A stretch of 64,000 nucleotides of DNA from Mortierella sp. BCC40632 (lineage: Eukaryota; Mortierellomycota; Mortierellomycetes; Mortierellales; Mortierellaceae): NCBI GenBank assembly GCA_011634665.1, contig WAEK01000023.1:310001-374000 (forward strand), given 5' to 3'. Under the pieces are notes generated by a model. The model worked only from the letters and a program-made list of their open reading frames with translations, was not told where the DNA came from and ran no database searches. Below, piece after piece: positions 12,421 through 26,579 of the stretch. The translations under genes were made by a program, and so were the position numbers. Positions within the stretch are counted from its first letter, which is position 1. Each line of letters starts with the position of its first letter.

Positions 12421-15050
12421 ATCTTCTCATTCTCTCTTTCCCTATTCTCATTGCTCTCTGCTCCGCCTGTTTGTGGTGCGAATTCGTTCCGGAAAATTAG
12501 TGGTTCCCTACAACGGTTCCGCGTGCAATGTAAGGTTAGAGGCCGATCGCAGAGGCCGGTTTTTTCTTTCGTACACGTTCCTTCTCTCTTTGTCTCTGCA
12601 CTAGTCCATTTTCAGCAGGGTTCATTCTTTTGTCGTAACCTTGATCTCTTATTTCTCTTCTCTTTGTCCCCCAAACACTAACTCTAATTCCATCATGGCA
12701 ATTTGTATCACCATTTTATTTTTGATCACCTCATGTTGATGTTGATAGGGATACATCGATTACAACGTCTGGCTTCCGGACGGGGCCACCATCGACTCGG
12801 TCGAAAAGCAACTGATGGCCTCTGGTCTCTCGCAGGCTAGCCAGTTGATCGACCCTTGTAGGTCAACTTACATGTCCTACCTTTGCTCTTCTGCCTACCC
12901 GAGGCCTGTTCGCACTGGTCAAAGTAAGCTACCCGGTCGAGGTCTCACCTTGGGCAAACATTTTTGAGTGCCCGCGTGCTTGCATGAAAAGCAAGCTGGT
13001 CTCTTTTTTCTTTTTCTTTTTTCTTTTTCTTTTTTGACCACTTTTACCGTCTACCAAGCTAGCCTTTGGAATCCCCTGCCTCTTTGTTTATTTGTGTAAT
13101 TCTCATTCCTGAATGTTTTTTTTTCTCCTTCTTACTCTTTTCTTTTTTCTATCTCCACTTGCCCAAAATTAGCCAACAGCTTCAATGTGTTGTTCGCATG
13201 CAAATCCACTTGTGACAAGACTCTAAGCGAGTGCAAGGCTAATATTGAATACCTAAATCAAACAAAGCTTCTTTTGCCAGACTGCAAGGCTCCCATCCCC
13301 AACACCGACAAACTCCCCACAGGCCCCATCTTGTACCAGAATGACAATTCGTGCAATGCCCTTCCATGTAATGTGTCTTTGGCTCTCATTGTTTCAATAG
13401 GCATACGAGCAAACACTGTTGAGATTTCTCGGGTCTGACCTTTCAAGTCAACCCATTACATTTTAATTTTCTAGTCAAGAGCAGCAACAAGACTTGTGCC
13501 TCACCTTTGAAAGAGTGTGTTTCACCCTATGTGGTGGATTTAGTCTTCAAGTCTTCCAACGGCCTCAAGAACACGGATGACTTGAATTGCGACTGGTAGG
13601 TCAATTTTCCACTCTTTTCCCTGCCTCAGTCTCCACTCCCCTCACCCCACTCCTCTATCTTCTATCTCCACAAAAGAAAACCATAACAAATCTTGTTACC
13701 AACAGGGCCACACAGACAAACGTTTAAGCTGACGAATCTCATTTGGGGATCTCTTCACGCATTTGTGCATGATGTTGTGGTGACACAAATATTTGATTCT
13801 AGTGGATGTTGTCTTCCTTGCCCACAAGCCAATGCCTTTTACAAACCTGGATTGCTCGACAAGGGGTTCTTTGTGACCGATATCCTGAAGGGTGTATCGG
13901 GTGTGCTTTCGTTCATCCTTGCCATTTCCTATGTGGTCCTGCCCGGAAAACTGCAACATCCTAGCAACCTGATCTTTTATGCCGCTGTCTCGACAGGCAT
14001 CTTCATGATGGCTGTTGCTCCCTCTTATGGGGATCCCCGTCGTGTCCAATGTGCGGCAAACGGTATCGAGGTGGCCAGTTCGTATAACAACACCTGGTGC
14101 ACGGCTCAAGGCGCTTGGCTTTTGTTTGGTGCAATCTCAACCACGGCCTGGTTGTCGATTGTGATTGTGAATTTGCATCTGCACACGGTCTGGAACTCGA
14201 GCTGGCTCTCACAGCGTGCCTGGTTCACTCATACGCTTGGGTGGATCGTCCCGGCTGCCTTTGCAGTGATTGCTGTTCTTACAAAGTCGCTTGGTTGGAA
14301 CAATTCGAACATGTGAGTTTACTTATCACCTTGTACTTTCTTGTGCTTTCATGGGCTTTGAATGACATTCCAAGGATTTTTATTCATTTATTAACAATAC
14401 TCTTTGTACTATCCTACTTCCTTTCCATTTTGATTTATTATTTGTTTGCTCCGCATCCTTTAATGTAAACGAATAGGTGTATGGCCACAGCAGATACTGC
14501 AGACGTACTCCTCTTTATTCCCCTGGGTGTGATCATGATTCCGTCGACATTGCTTCACATGGCAACCTTTGCTCATATTATCAAGGTCACGATCCAGGCC
14601 GAGCGGTCCGAAACTGTCTCTCACTCGACTCTTTCTTCAGGTCGAGCTGCCCGAATCTCGCACCGACGACATGTCCTCAATGCCATCCGAATCCAATGGC
14701 GAGCGGCTGTCCTGGCGATGGTTGTTTGCAGTTCGATTCTAATTTACTGGACCTTCTATGTGATTGAGGGTTCCAAGACAGACACAGCCTGGATGAGCAC
14801 ATGGAAGATGTGTATCTTGACACGTCAGGGAAGCCAAGAAGAGTGTGGTCAGCGATTTGCAACGGGCCATGTGCCCGACTTTTTGTTTATGATGATCACG
14901 GAGGGTCTTGTGAGTACAACAGGGCTGTGGATCTTTTTGCTATTCTTCAAGAAGACGTTGATGCTCGAATGGAGGGACTACATGGCTGGCTGGATCTGCT
15001 GTGGAGGCCGGAATCGCCGGAGGGAAGCTGAGCAGTTCTATGTGATCTAA
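10344..15050 (+). CDS. Frizzled/Smoothened-like seven-transmembrane receptor
   Basis: Predicted class F receptor, 569 residues, in seven phase-consistent exons: 10344-10449, 12501-12529 (29 nt), 12749-12923, 13173-13367, 13475-13595, 13803-14312 and 14477-15050. Exon 1 encodes a signal peptide (LLAAGVLALLTTTAI). Exons 2-5 and the start of exon 6 encode a Cys-rich extracellular domain of about 175 residues with around 15 Cys, ending GCCLPCP. Exons 6 and 7 encode seven hydrophobic spans (about 225-535), including GFFVTDILKGVSGVLSFIL, a CTAQGAWLLFG loop and span, and the last span GLVSTTGLWIFLLFF. After span 7 comes KTLMLEW (538-544), close to the KTxxxW Dishevelled-binding motif of animal Frizzleds but with one extra residue. 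Frizzled-like proteins without Wnt ligands are known in some early-diverging fungi, amoebae and oomycetes; the ligand here is unknown. The exon 5/6 join (13596-13802 intron) is the least certain. Confidence 0.88.
10450..12500 (+). other. 2,051-nt first intron of the Frizzled-like gene
   Basis: It separates the signal-peptide exon from a 29-nt microexon. Donor is GTAAGT and acceptor AAATTAG. It is about ten times longer than the gene's other introns and holds an AC repeat, a T30 run (12250-12279) and CT-rich tracts. No coding exon is convincing inside it. An alternative promoter or first exon is possible but not shown. Confidence 0.65.
11353..11404. repeat. Interrupted (AC)n microsatellite
   Basis: An AC/GCAC run inside the long first intron of the receptor gene. 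Confidence 0.9.
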
Positions 15051-16097
15051 ATCATCCAATTGAACTGCCCAAAGCCCCTGCTCTTCACCTTTCTCTCACT
15101 TTCCATCATTCTTTCCTCTTCTGATATGATATAGATTTTATTTTCGTAGTACTGTTCATCCATTTACCCTTTCCATCTGTTTCGATAACCTCACCATAAT
15201 AAAACACACCAGTGCTTTTCATGCTTTTACACAATTGGCGTCCATCTAGATTTGGATAAGGTGCCAAAAAGTCCAATGACAAAGACAAAGCGCTTCCCTA
15301 AACATTTCCCTACCCTCCTTCCTCTCAAATTCACGACCGTACCCGCACGATCTAGAATACTATCAAGGTACCTTTTCATCCATGTGAACGCCTGAAACTG
15401 AAGAGTGATCTGCAAGTCGGATACGCATCCATTAGCAGAATATCGGGGAAAAGTTAGACCCGCTCACAAGTATCTCCAAAGGGCACCGCGTCTGAGCGGT
15501 ACATTAAACTAATTGAGACGTGGTACATGAGGGGAGGCACCGTTTGGTTATCATTAATTTGTAGAGTATATGAATCCAGGTCGATCCCAAAAGTGAGCTT
15601 GACACGAACCAATGCTGTGGGTGATGCAATCGTAAGCATGGAAAGTGGTAGAGCTGAAATGCTCTAGCCCAATGATCCCTAGCTATTGCTGGGAGAAAGG
15701 AGAGGCAGGGGATACGTCCTATGAGCTTTGTGATAGGACGCAGGAGAGGGTACCTATGACTGTGGATCAAATTCACGACGAGCCTAGGATGGAAGAATGC
15801 GCTGTTGACCCGAAAGCCTTGGGGAGGGGTGATACTATTTCTCTTTCATGTTTGGAGACAGAAAACGAGTGCCAATTGCTGTGGGTGAAGGTGTGCCCTC
15901 AGGCCTCAACCAAAGGTATAGGTGGGATTCGATTGGGTGTGGAGAACGCCGCCGCTCTCTTTTGTTTCCCCCCTTCTTCCATTAAGGGTCTTTTCTTTAC
16001 AAACCCACAGACAGAGGAGTGATCCTATAGCGTGTCCATCACGCACATCAATACATCTCCCTCTCTCTCTTTTATTATCCCGAAAGAAAGACCAAGG
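15051..16097. other. Intergenic region, receptor 3' end to AT-hook gene
   Basis: No gene is supported. An open frame at 15645-16022 has no recognisable domain and reads like non-coding sequence. A short CT tract (about 16058-16072) precedes the AT-hook gene's ATG. Confidence 0.5.
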
Positions 16098-16733
16098 ATG
16101 CCAAGGATGCCTAGGGACTATTCGCAGACAACGCAGCGACATCAGAAATTCACTTCAAAGCTTCCTTACGAATACCATTTTGACGACTCGAATGACAACG
16201 AGGAATCAATCTTTAACGAGAACAGAGCCTTTCAGATGGACCAACAGAGCACCGGAGCCAATACCTACACTAGTCGTCAAAAAGGAGAGGTTGCCAAGAC
16301 GACAGAAGCGACAGCCACTATCGAGTCTCAGTCTTCAACCACACCTACAGTAGACCCTGCTACGACGGTACTTTCAACAATGGAGTCTCATGATAACCCT
16401 GCTCGTCGAGGTCGTGGTCGTCCAAGAAAGAACACCCCAGGGTCTGAGTCTCCCACTGTTTCAGCAGCAACGGTCACCACAGCAGGAAGTCCTGCAGAAG
16501 AGCCACCTGTCCGACGAGGACGTGGACGACCCAGAAAGTATCTCGAGGCCCCTGTTGCACTCGTTGTACCAACCGTACGACGCAAGCGGGGCCGTCCCAA
16601 GAAATATAACCCAAATGCTCAACCCAGCGCACCGGTAGCGGTTGTGGAGGAGGAAAAAGAAGTTCGTGGACGTGGCCGACCCAGGAAGCTTGAGGAAGAA
16701 GGCGAAACGACTTTAGGCTCGAGACTAGCATAA
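16098..16733 (+). CDS. Small protein with four AT-hooks
   Basis: Probable nuclear protein of 211 residues that binds the minor groove of AT-rich DNA. Four AT-hook motifs with GRP cores are visible: RRGRGRPRK at about 103-111, RRGRGRPRK at 139-147, RRKRGRPKK at 161-169 and RGRGRPRK at 190-197. The N-terminal 100 residues are Ser/Thr/Gln-rich and acidic (DDSNDNEES), and the linkers are Pro/Thr/Val-rich. No other domain is present, as in HMGA-like architectural proteins. The start is the first ATG of the frame (MPRMPRDYS); a second Met three codons later is also possible. It is a single exon. The frame is also open 66 bases upstream, without an ATG, so an upstream exon cannot be excluded. Confidence 0.8.
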   Translation: MPRMPRDYSQTTQRHQKFTSKLPYEYHFDDSNDNEESIFNENRAFQMDQQSTGANTYTSRQKGEVAKTTEATATIESQSSTTPTVDPATTVLSTMESHDNPARRGRGRPRKNTPGSESPTVSAATVTTAGSPAEEPPVRRGRGRPRKYLEAPVALVVPTVRRKRGRPKKYNPNAQPSAPVAVVEEEKEVRGRGRPRKLEEEGETTLGSRLA

Positions 16734-18455
<1,722 letters not shown>

Positions 18456-21400
18456 ATGTCAACGGCCGACTTGGGAAGGACTCTGACTTCATTCCTGCCT
18501 CCCAACCTCTCCATCGACGCACTCTATGCAGCGCTTCGGCATGGAAGCCATCAGAGGTACCACACAGCGCCTTTATTGTGCTTACCCTGGAACGGGATGG
18601 CATCCCAACACTGGCTGCAGCAGAAAAACGTTCAGATTGTTTCGAGTCTAACGCCTTTTTCTTTTCTTGAACGGCTCAACAAAAAAAAAAAAAAAGGCCT
18701 ATTGCTTGGTCATGCAAGAATGTTGCTATAGTCCCATCCTGGGTACCTGACAAAAAAGTCCCAGGATTAATGAAGTACGTTCCAATAACAGTAAAGCCCT
18801 TTATTGAGGAGATTGTGAAAGTCAAGAGTCAGCTCATGCTAACACCTGGGTTCATTTTTTGCACACTAATAGCCCTTCTCTGAGGCTTTTGTCCCGACTA
18901 ATGAGCACAGGTGGGGATGCCAGGCTTTGGGATGCTTGTATGGAGGATATCTCCATGTTCCATGGACAGAGCAACATCAGCCAGGTACTCTGGAATCATT
19001 CAGGCAACTTTTTTGTAACCATCGACGAGAAAGGAAAGCTCGTCATCTGGGCGAACAAGGTATCCCATTCTTTGATGCTTCGACCTTTTAGAGTCATAGG
19101 ATGGGTTATGCCTCTAGCATATCTCCATTCTAACAATAGAGCGTGGATTGGATTTTCAACTATTAGCGATACCTCAACGCATGGCTGCCAGTTTACATGG
19201 TTGTTCTCTATAACCCTGTGGTCTGTTGCGAATGGATCAACCCAGAGCGGATGGTATGAACGGTGCCGAGGAATAGTCCTTTTTTTTCCCTCCTTTCTTC
19301 GCTTGCTAAACACATGCGTGGTCTCAGGGTAATAACAACTCTTTGCTTGACTTTTATAGTATGTAGCGTCGAAATCGGACGGAACGACTAGATACGAAAG
19401 AGAACGAACAGGACGACACCGAAGCCCCCCTGCTTTGGTCATCCTTAGTGCCGATGGACATGTAAGTCTGGCTGTGTAGAGCCTTTTAACAAGAACCTTC
19501 TTCATCTTTTTAACCGAGTATCAATTGACTGATCCCCCTTATCATTCTTCTCGACTCGATCTAGCTGACAGTTTTCTACAAACATGCAGGACAGGTCTTT
19601 ACACATGAATCTACACGACTGTTTCAGCACTCAACTACCGAGGATCTTACGTCCTCAAGGATATCCCATGGATCTTTTATGAGCAGCAGTAGGTGTCGTG
19701 TACTTCTGATTGCAGTATCGCATGCGGATCAAATCCAGTGGACAGGAAAACTCATTGGAGATATCTGATGGTTTCTTCTACATGTTAGATGATGGAATCT
19801 ATCTTGTTACCCATGTCAGCAACTCTCTCCCTTCAACGATCAACCTCTATCACATCGACCTTCGGTTTACGCCTGAAGTCTCCGTCCAATGTAACGCCCT
19901 CGCTATACTTCACATTTCCAGTCCGTTAACGGGACCAGGATCTGTTATGACTCCTGGAGTGGTTCATCACATTCAGTTGCTACCACCTTCTTTTGGACGG
20001 CCATGTTCCGTCGCTGTCGCACTTGGTTCTAGGGAAGGTACTCTACGCTTTTTTTTTTTTTTTTAAAAGTATCATGCCCGGACTATCGCTTTATCAGAGT
20101 ATCATTCTACAGTACTCACCAGTTTTCCCGCTTTCTTTGCGTTTGATTCCTCTGGTGGCAGAAAACGAGTCAGGGAACGTTTCATTCAAAAGTCAGGTCG
20201 TTGTCTGGGACATTACTCCAAAGCTCTTGGGATTCCATCCAGCATTCCAAGAGTTATCCACTCGACGGAATGATGCCGTAGCAGGACAGCCATCTCTAGT
20301 AAGGACTAGAGACATTTTCTTTCCTCTAGATTTCGTCCGCAAACTCGTCCATCATCGACTCAGGATATCTTAAACCGACTAACACGAGATTCCCCCTCCT
20401 TTGCTGGATTTTGCTTTTTATGATACAGACATTTGTTATGGTCGGAGAGCGCTCGTTCCACGGAAAGTTTATCTCTGCAATGTCGTTCATACCAAGGAGT
20501 AGAGAACTTATCCTGGGATTCTCGGATGGAGGCCTAGTGGGCCTTGAGAGGTAATTCCTCTAGTTTTAATCTGCAATCCAAACAGTGATCGCATAGCAAT
20601 TTATTAATGGAGGCTAACATTTTTATTTACTTTATGCCTTCTTCTAGTCGCTTCTCTGGGCTCTTGGATTCGACGCCAACACATTTGGATGGGTTCCGGA
20701 AGGAGAGTGACGGTGTTCCTATTATTGCATTACATCCTTCTCCAAATGGCCTGGCTCTGCTCTACAGGACATTGAACGGTCAGATCTCAAGTGTATCCAC
20801 TTCAGACGCTCCAGGTAAATTTCACATTTTTTCTCGATCTGTCATGGATAGTTTTTCATGTTTGCGCCTCATACAACATCTGCTTACAATTGGTATGACC
20901 TTTACTTTTAGCGCCCGCTTTCGACCCTGATCTGGATTCTCTTGTGCAGTATGCAGTGGTGGCAATTCTGAACGAATGGGACTATTCAGACATCATCTTT
21001 ACAGTTGTTGCTGCCTCGAAAACGTCAACAGACTCCAGTATGTATTACACTGCAGCTTGCCAAATACTTTGGAAACTTGACTGAGCCGATGGACATTGAG
21101 TCGAAACTAAATAGATTTTTGATAACCACATTAGAGCTAGTGGATCGTTTTATGGAGAGCATCTTCAAGAGCTACGATCTTATCAAAGGCGCAGAGGATA
21201 CATCGCAGATTGAGCCATTCTTGCCTAAGGCTTCAGTCTTGAGACGGATGCTCGCTTTCCAGTTGGTACTTTTCCAGGCTATTCCAGAAAAGTCTATTCA
21301 ATTCAAGGTGACCAGTGCACTTTTGCATCTGCAGTCTATCGGAGAGGCGCTTTCAGGATGCTGTACCTCGGATCCATCCACTCTCGCCGCCCATTTAGAA

Positions 21401-23620
21401 CTTGTGCCCGGTGTTACGCCAGGACAGCAACCTCCACAGCAACTGACTTTTAATACGGATGCACTTTGGTCCATCTTCCCTCTCTGTGGATGGACGTTGG
21501 ACTTTTGTACGGTTCTCTTCCGGGAACTGGCTATTTTCCTGAATATGAGAACAGCAACCTCTTCATCTGGCTCAAACCTCGCCTCTGGTGGGCAAAGTCC
21601 TCAGATGCAACACAGCAGCCCGACTCAATCGTCCGCTTCTTCAGGGGGAATCGCACCAAGTTTTCTGTGCTTCCTGTACCACAGCCGTGCTAGGAAGACG
21701 CTACGCTCCGTACTCATTCTCCTAGAGCAGTACCAACTATTCGTACGAAACCGAGAGGTGCTCTATATGCGCGTGATTCAGTCAGGTGGACCCATTGAGG
21801 CGCCACCACCCCAGAACGCTACAGGCAGTAATAATAATTCTGGAGCAGCCAACAGCCGAATCAACTCCATGAGTGTTCCAGAGTTAATGGCACTAAAGGA
21901 CATTCAGTTGTCAACTTTATTCCAGTATGTCGAGACTGCCTTTTCAAGATGCCCGCTCAAGATTGGGGTGCTCAAGTCCATGTTGAGGGACCTGAATGGA
22001 ATCGGGACCCAGGTGGACTTTAATCGAGTCAATGGCAGTAACAACCCAAGTGGCAACAATGCTTCGAGCGAAATCCTGGATAAGACACCCTCGGACCATG
22101 CTATTTTTATCAACGGAACGATTCCATTCACTAACAGCAATGCTGTGGCACAGGCAAAGACCGAGCTAAGGATGATCACTAGGAGGTACCCTAACCCATG
22201 GGAATTGAACAAACTCGTCTTTGCCACGCTTCAATGGTTTGATCTGGAACCAGCAAGCATGACGCCCAGTCCACAAGCTGAACCACGACAAAAGTCTTTG
22301 GCAATGCACCCATCTAGGTGTCGAATTGACCCTGCGACTGCTTTGAAAGCTAGACCAAGTTCTATGATTTCCACCAATGCAGGAAAACCGCCATACACGC
22401 TGCTACAGCATCAGCTCTCGAATATGAGCAATCCAGGTGCACATTCAGGACCTCGTCCACAGCCTATGATTGCTCAGGCACGGCGGCATTCTCATGGATT
22501 CTCGGAATCTTCTCTGGGTATTGCAAACGGATCCGCAGCAGGAGCAGGCCATGTAGATTCGACAGCTCATCATCCAGGCTCTGAGATGTACGGCCTTCCT
22601 AGTGTCTGGGGAATGACTGACAATGATAGTTTCGATGATGATGTATTCGCTCGCAACGACGATGCTGATGAAGCCGAGGCGAGTGCTCTAAAGTCGATTT
22701 GTCTCCAGTGGAACACTCTACTGGCTGACCAGGAAGCGAATCAGCGTTTGGATGGACATGATGCGCTGCCTGAAGATGATGTTGACATGGTTCCCGATGA
22801 TGATACGGCCATGGACAATGAACTTGAGAATGAAGAGGAACTCGAGTCAGATGAGGATCTACGGGAAAAGACACGTACTGGTCCTGTGCCTGGCAGTATG
22901 ACGCGACGAGAGTCGAGGAGGATGTCGATGATGGCGACGCTCAAGCCATCTTCACAATGGCTTTTACAAGAGTTCCAGACTGTGTCCAAGAGAACCCGTT
23001 CAGACTGGACTGTTTTCCCAGTCCTTGGATACGATCGACCTTTTGCAGGATTTGAGAGTGCGACGGTTGAGAGTGGACAGTTGACGTTGTTGGGACTTCA
23101 GGGACATTCGATTCCCTTGGATCTTCGATCGTCTGAAGATCCTGTCTCTTCGCAATCGACGATTGAGGCGCAAGTACGGAAGCGACGCTTTGGAGTCGAT
23201 CCTATTCGTAAGACCAAAAAGTACAAAACCACAGGGCATGGAAGACAATGTATCCGGTAAGTGAGAATTTGAATGAGTTTGCACAGAAAAAAAGAAAAAA
23301 AGAAAGAAAGAAAGAAAGAAAGAAAAAGGACAGTCTAGTCCCTTCTTCCCCCTTTTTTTTCTCACGAGTCTTTTTTATTTATTTATTTATTTTTATATAT
23401 TCCTTTGTAATGGGACACAAACGCATCAAGGTGTCTACAAATCTCGACATCTAATAGCGCCAATGTAAAGCCTACGTTGGCCAATAGTGGATTCCGAAGG
23501 CCGATTCCTCATCAGATTGGGTTGGGACCGACGACTGTCAACGATATCGCATCGACTACTCTTTGGTATCATAACTATGACCGATCCTGTATCTGTGGCG
23601 GTATGTGGCTCGAACTGTAG
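18456..23620 (+). CDS. MED16: Mediator complex subunit 16
   Basis: Tail-module subunit of Mediator, which links activators to RNA polymerase II. A 13-exon model keeps phase throughout and gives 1262 residues: 18456-18556, 18697-18774, 18873-19059, 19167-19253, 19360-19461, 19565-19594, 19716-20037, 20162-20298, 20429-20550, 20648-20814, 20912-21003, 21056-23256, 23458-23620. The first 450 residues are WD40/propeller-like (SQVLWNHSGNFFVTIDEKGKLVIW; LGFSDGGLVGLE). Exon 12 is mostly helical, with Ser/Gln/Asn inserts and an acidic segment at about 1000-1077. The last 55 residues match the Med16 C-terminal zinc-binding end: QCIR, then CICGGMW just before the stop. The first Cys pair is incomplete (CIRA where CxxC is expected). 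The exon 11/12 junction (52-nt intron with a weak GTTGTT donor) is the least certain part. The short exons 4-6 are supported by phase and motif order. Confidence 0.87.
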
Positions 23621-24418
23621 TACGAAAACCAATAAAAAAAAAAAAAAAAGAGGAAAAGAGCTTGGGCTGGAGCAACTATTTTTTTTTTTTTTTTTGCTGG
23701 TGGTAAAGGTAAAGAGACTAGACCTAAATCTTCGTGGAGGTCTGTGTGATCAACAACAAAAACACAGGCACACAAGCCCATGGATTATCTCATACATTCA
23801 CGCACATACACCACAAAAGATGATGACGAAGGGAACTTTTTTTTTTTTTTTACCACGAGAACTAGCACGACTTCAGTACACATCCCGCTACCTATTTCTA
23901 CTCTCTTTTTTCTCTCCTTACACATGTGTGTGTTATTTTCCACACCTTTTTTTTTTTGTTAAAGAGAGAAAAAAAAAAACGCTCGTGGGTCACGACATTT
24001 CAACAGTAAAAAAAGAAAGAAAGGATCCACTGTCATTAGGGACATGGGGGCAAAAGAAAAGAGGGATAAAAGAAAACAAACAAGGCACTCCAAGCAGTAG
24101 CTGGAATCAACGGTGGTGGAGTAAATCTTTTATTTTATAAATCCCCGAGCTCAAGCCTCGACATCAGACGGAAAGATTCAGTAGAAAGAGAGAGAGAGAG
24201 AGAGAGAGCGTGTGTGTGTGTGTTTGTGTGTGAACGAAGCTGCGGTCCTATCCGTTAGCGAGAGTACAAAGGTGTGTGGTGACAAGATCAAGGAATGAGT
24301 AAAAGCTTCGATTCTCCTCTTCGCCCTTCTCCTATGTAGCACATTCACTTGCACGAAAGAGCTGTCGTTGTTGCGTTGTTGTGTCGCTGAACCCTTTTGT
24401 GGTCTCTTTCTCTCTCTC

Positions 24419-24459
<41 letters not shown>

Positions 24460-26544
24460 CTGTTCGCGTGTGTGTGTTCCTCTTTCCGTTCTCGCTTTTC
24501 ATCGCATTCACTTTCTCTTTTTCTCTTCCCCACTGGGACGTTTTTGTTACAATCTCCCGATCTCATCACGAGCAAGAGTATGTTGCAAACAAAACTAAAT
24601 GACGCTACCGGTGAAATTTGACTGTTGTATCTCTGCGCTGCTTGGGGGAAGAAAAGGCTGGCAGTCGTCGTTCCCAATTCGTATGTCGGGCCTGCAGGAC
24701 ATTGGACCATGGCCATGCAGGATGCACAGAGTTGCAGGAGGAGTTTGACCCACCGTATGTAGTCGGCGTTCTATCACATCATTCAGAGTAGGAGCGCACG
24801 AGCCGGAATAGAGGCATCGGCGCCGAGAAGAAAAGGAGAGCGTATGTAATGCACAGAATAAGCGGGACACAAACATGGTGGGATACAGAAGATGCAGGCA
24901 CGAGTACTGAATAGTACACATTGCGCGATAGAAGCAGCCGTGGTGGTGGTCTTGGATTACGTTCGGGGAGCACAGAAGCGTTGGCTGATCCCCAATACTC
25001 TTGGGGAGCCTAGTCAAGCTTGTCGACCTGTATTTCTCGTTTGTATTGGCTCTTCTTACTCTTGATCCCCATCATTACTGCGACAGTCGTTAACCTCTCT
25101 CTGGCAAATGGAGGACCTGCTGCTTCCCGAGATGACCCAATGGTCATCCTCTAGTAATACCTTCAAAGTTGATCGTCTCTCCTCTCTTCTTGCTTTCCCA
25201 CCCGTTCTCATTTTTACCTCTCCTGTCTCTCTGAGTGGCAACACCAGCAAAAAGGCTGATTTTTTTCTTTTCTTTTCTTGTCTTTTTACTCTTTCTTGTT
25301 TATGGTTGTTCTTTTTCATTCGTGCAACGACTCTCTGAGCATTGCTTGACAAAGTGTTGACGAAAACTCGGCACCAGTTTCTCGTTTAGTTTTCTCTGCC
25401 CTGATTTACCATAAAACTCACCTTTTGTCCGACTATTCTACCTTCTCCCTCTTCCCTTCCCTTGTCTGTCTTCCTATCATTTCTATTTCTTTCTCTCCCC
25501 TTGCCCTGGATCTATATTGTTATATCTGTTCCACCACCATTACCTTCTCCAAACACAGCGGCACTCTCCTTCCCGGTTGCTCATCACCTGAGAAGATCGA
25601 TTATCGACGCCCATTACAGCACAGCAAACCTTATCCACGGTGCCTAGACGTCAGCAACAATCACCTTAGATAGCCTCACTCCTACCACAGCCAAATACCT
25701 TGAACTTTGCCGTCTCTCTAGCTCAGAGGTATTATTCTTTCTGTCTCGTTCAGTGTTCATTTTTTACTGGTGTTTGGATGGGGAATCTGCGCCTTGGTTT
25801 CTTTCTAGAGGCGAAAAAGCTTTTCACGGCCCCCCAGCCCTTGCCTTTTGCCTCCCCTCGCTCTTTCTCTTTCTCTCTTTCTCTCTTTCCAACCCCTGCT
25901 TTGGACGATCTGTTAGCGAGTGGCAACCCGCTTGTTTGCCTTCAGATCCTGCTCTTTTCTTTTTTGCCTGCATAAGACTCCTAGTGACCTAAACCCCTAC
26001 TCTCTATATCACCATCACCACCACCACCCCCTCATTCTTGTCTGTTTTTTTTTTTCTTTTTCCTCTCGTGCTGTGATGCGCCTTTTTTTTTCTTTGCCCT
26101 TGTCGTAACCCCTATGCCGCAAAAAGAGAGATAGAGACGCGAGCAGTGCTTGGGAAGTGGAGAGTACAAGAATTGAATCCCAGCCGTAGGCCAGGGGAAG
26201 GTGTGTGTGTGTGAAGGCAGATAGATGAAGAGGAAGAAGAAAAAAAGAAAGAAAAAAAGGGCTAGGAATGGGAGAGGGGAGAGGAGAGGGAGAGAGAGAG
26301 AGAGAGAGAGAGAGCATTGGGCATTGTGGGAGATAGATAGGGATAGGGTGGTTGGGATTGTTGTTCTGTGCTGTTTTCATGCAAAGCCTTGCGCACTTGC
26401 ATAGATTTTTTTTGGGTTCTGCCTGTCATACGTACTCCAACGAATGCCGACTTTTTGCCTTTCCCCTTCCGCCTGCGTGTGACTCCCTGATCGAGGAAGA
26501 CGGCAACAGAATTGACTGAACGAAAGAAAGAAAGGAAGAAAGAA

Positions 26545-26579
<35 letters not shown>

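Noticed and set aside
19595..19770. Continuous frame through Med16 intron 6 ending SHADQIQWTGKLIGDI
   Set aside because: It would end at a stop and lose the next strand. Splicing CAG|GTCTTT to GCAG|TATCGC restores the expected Med16 order and phase.
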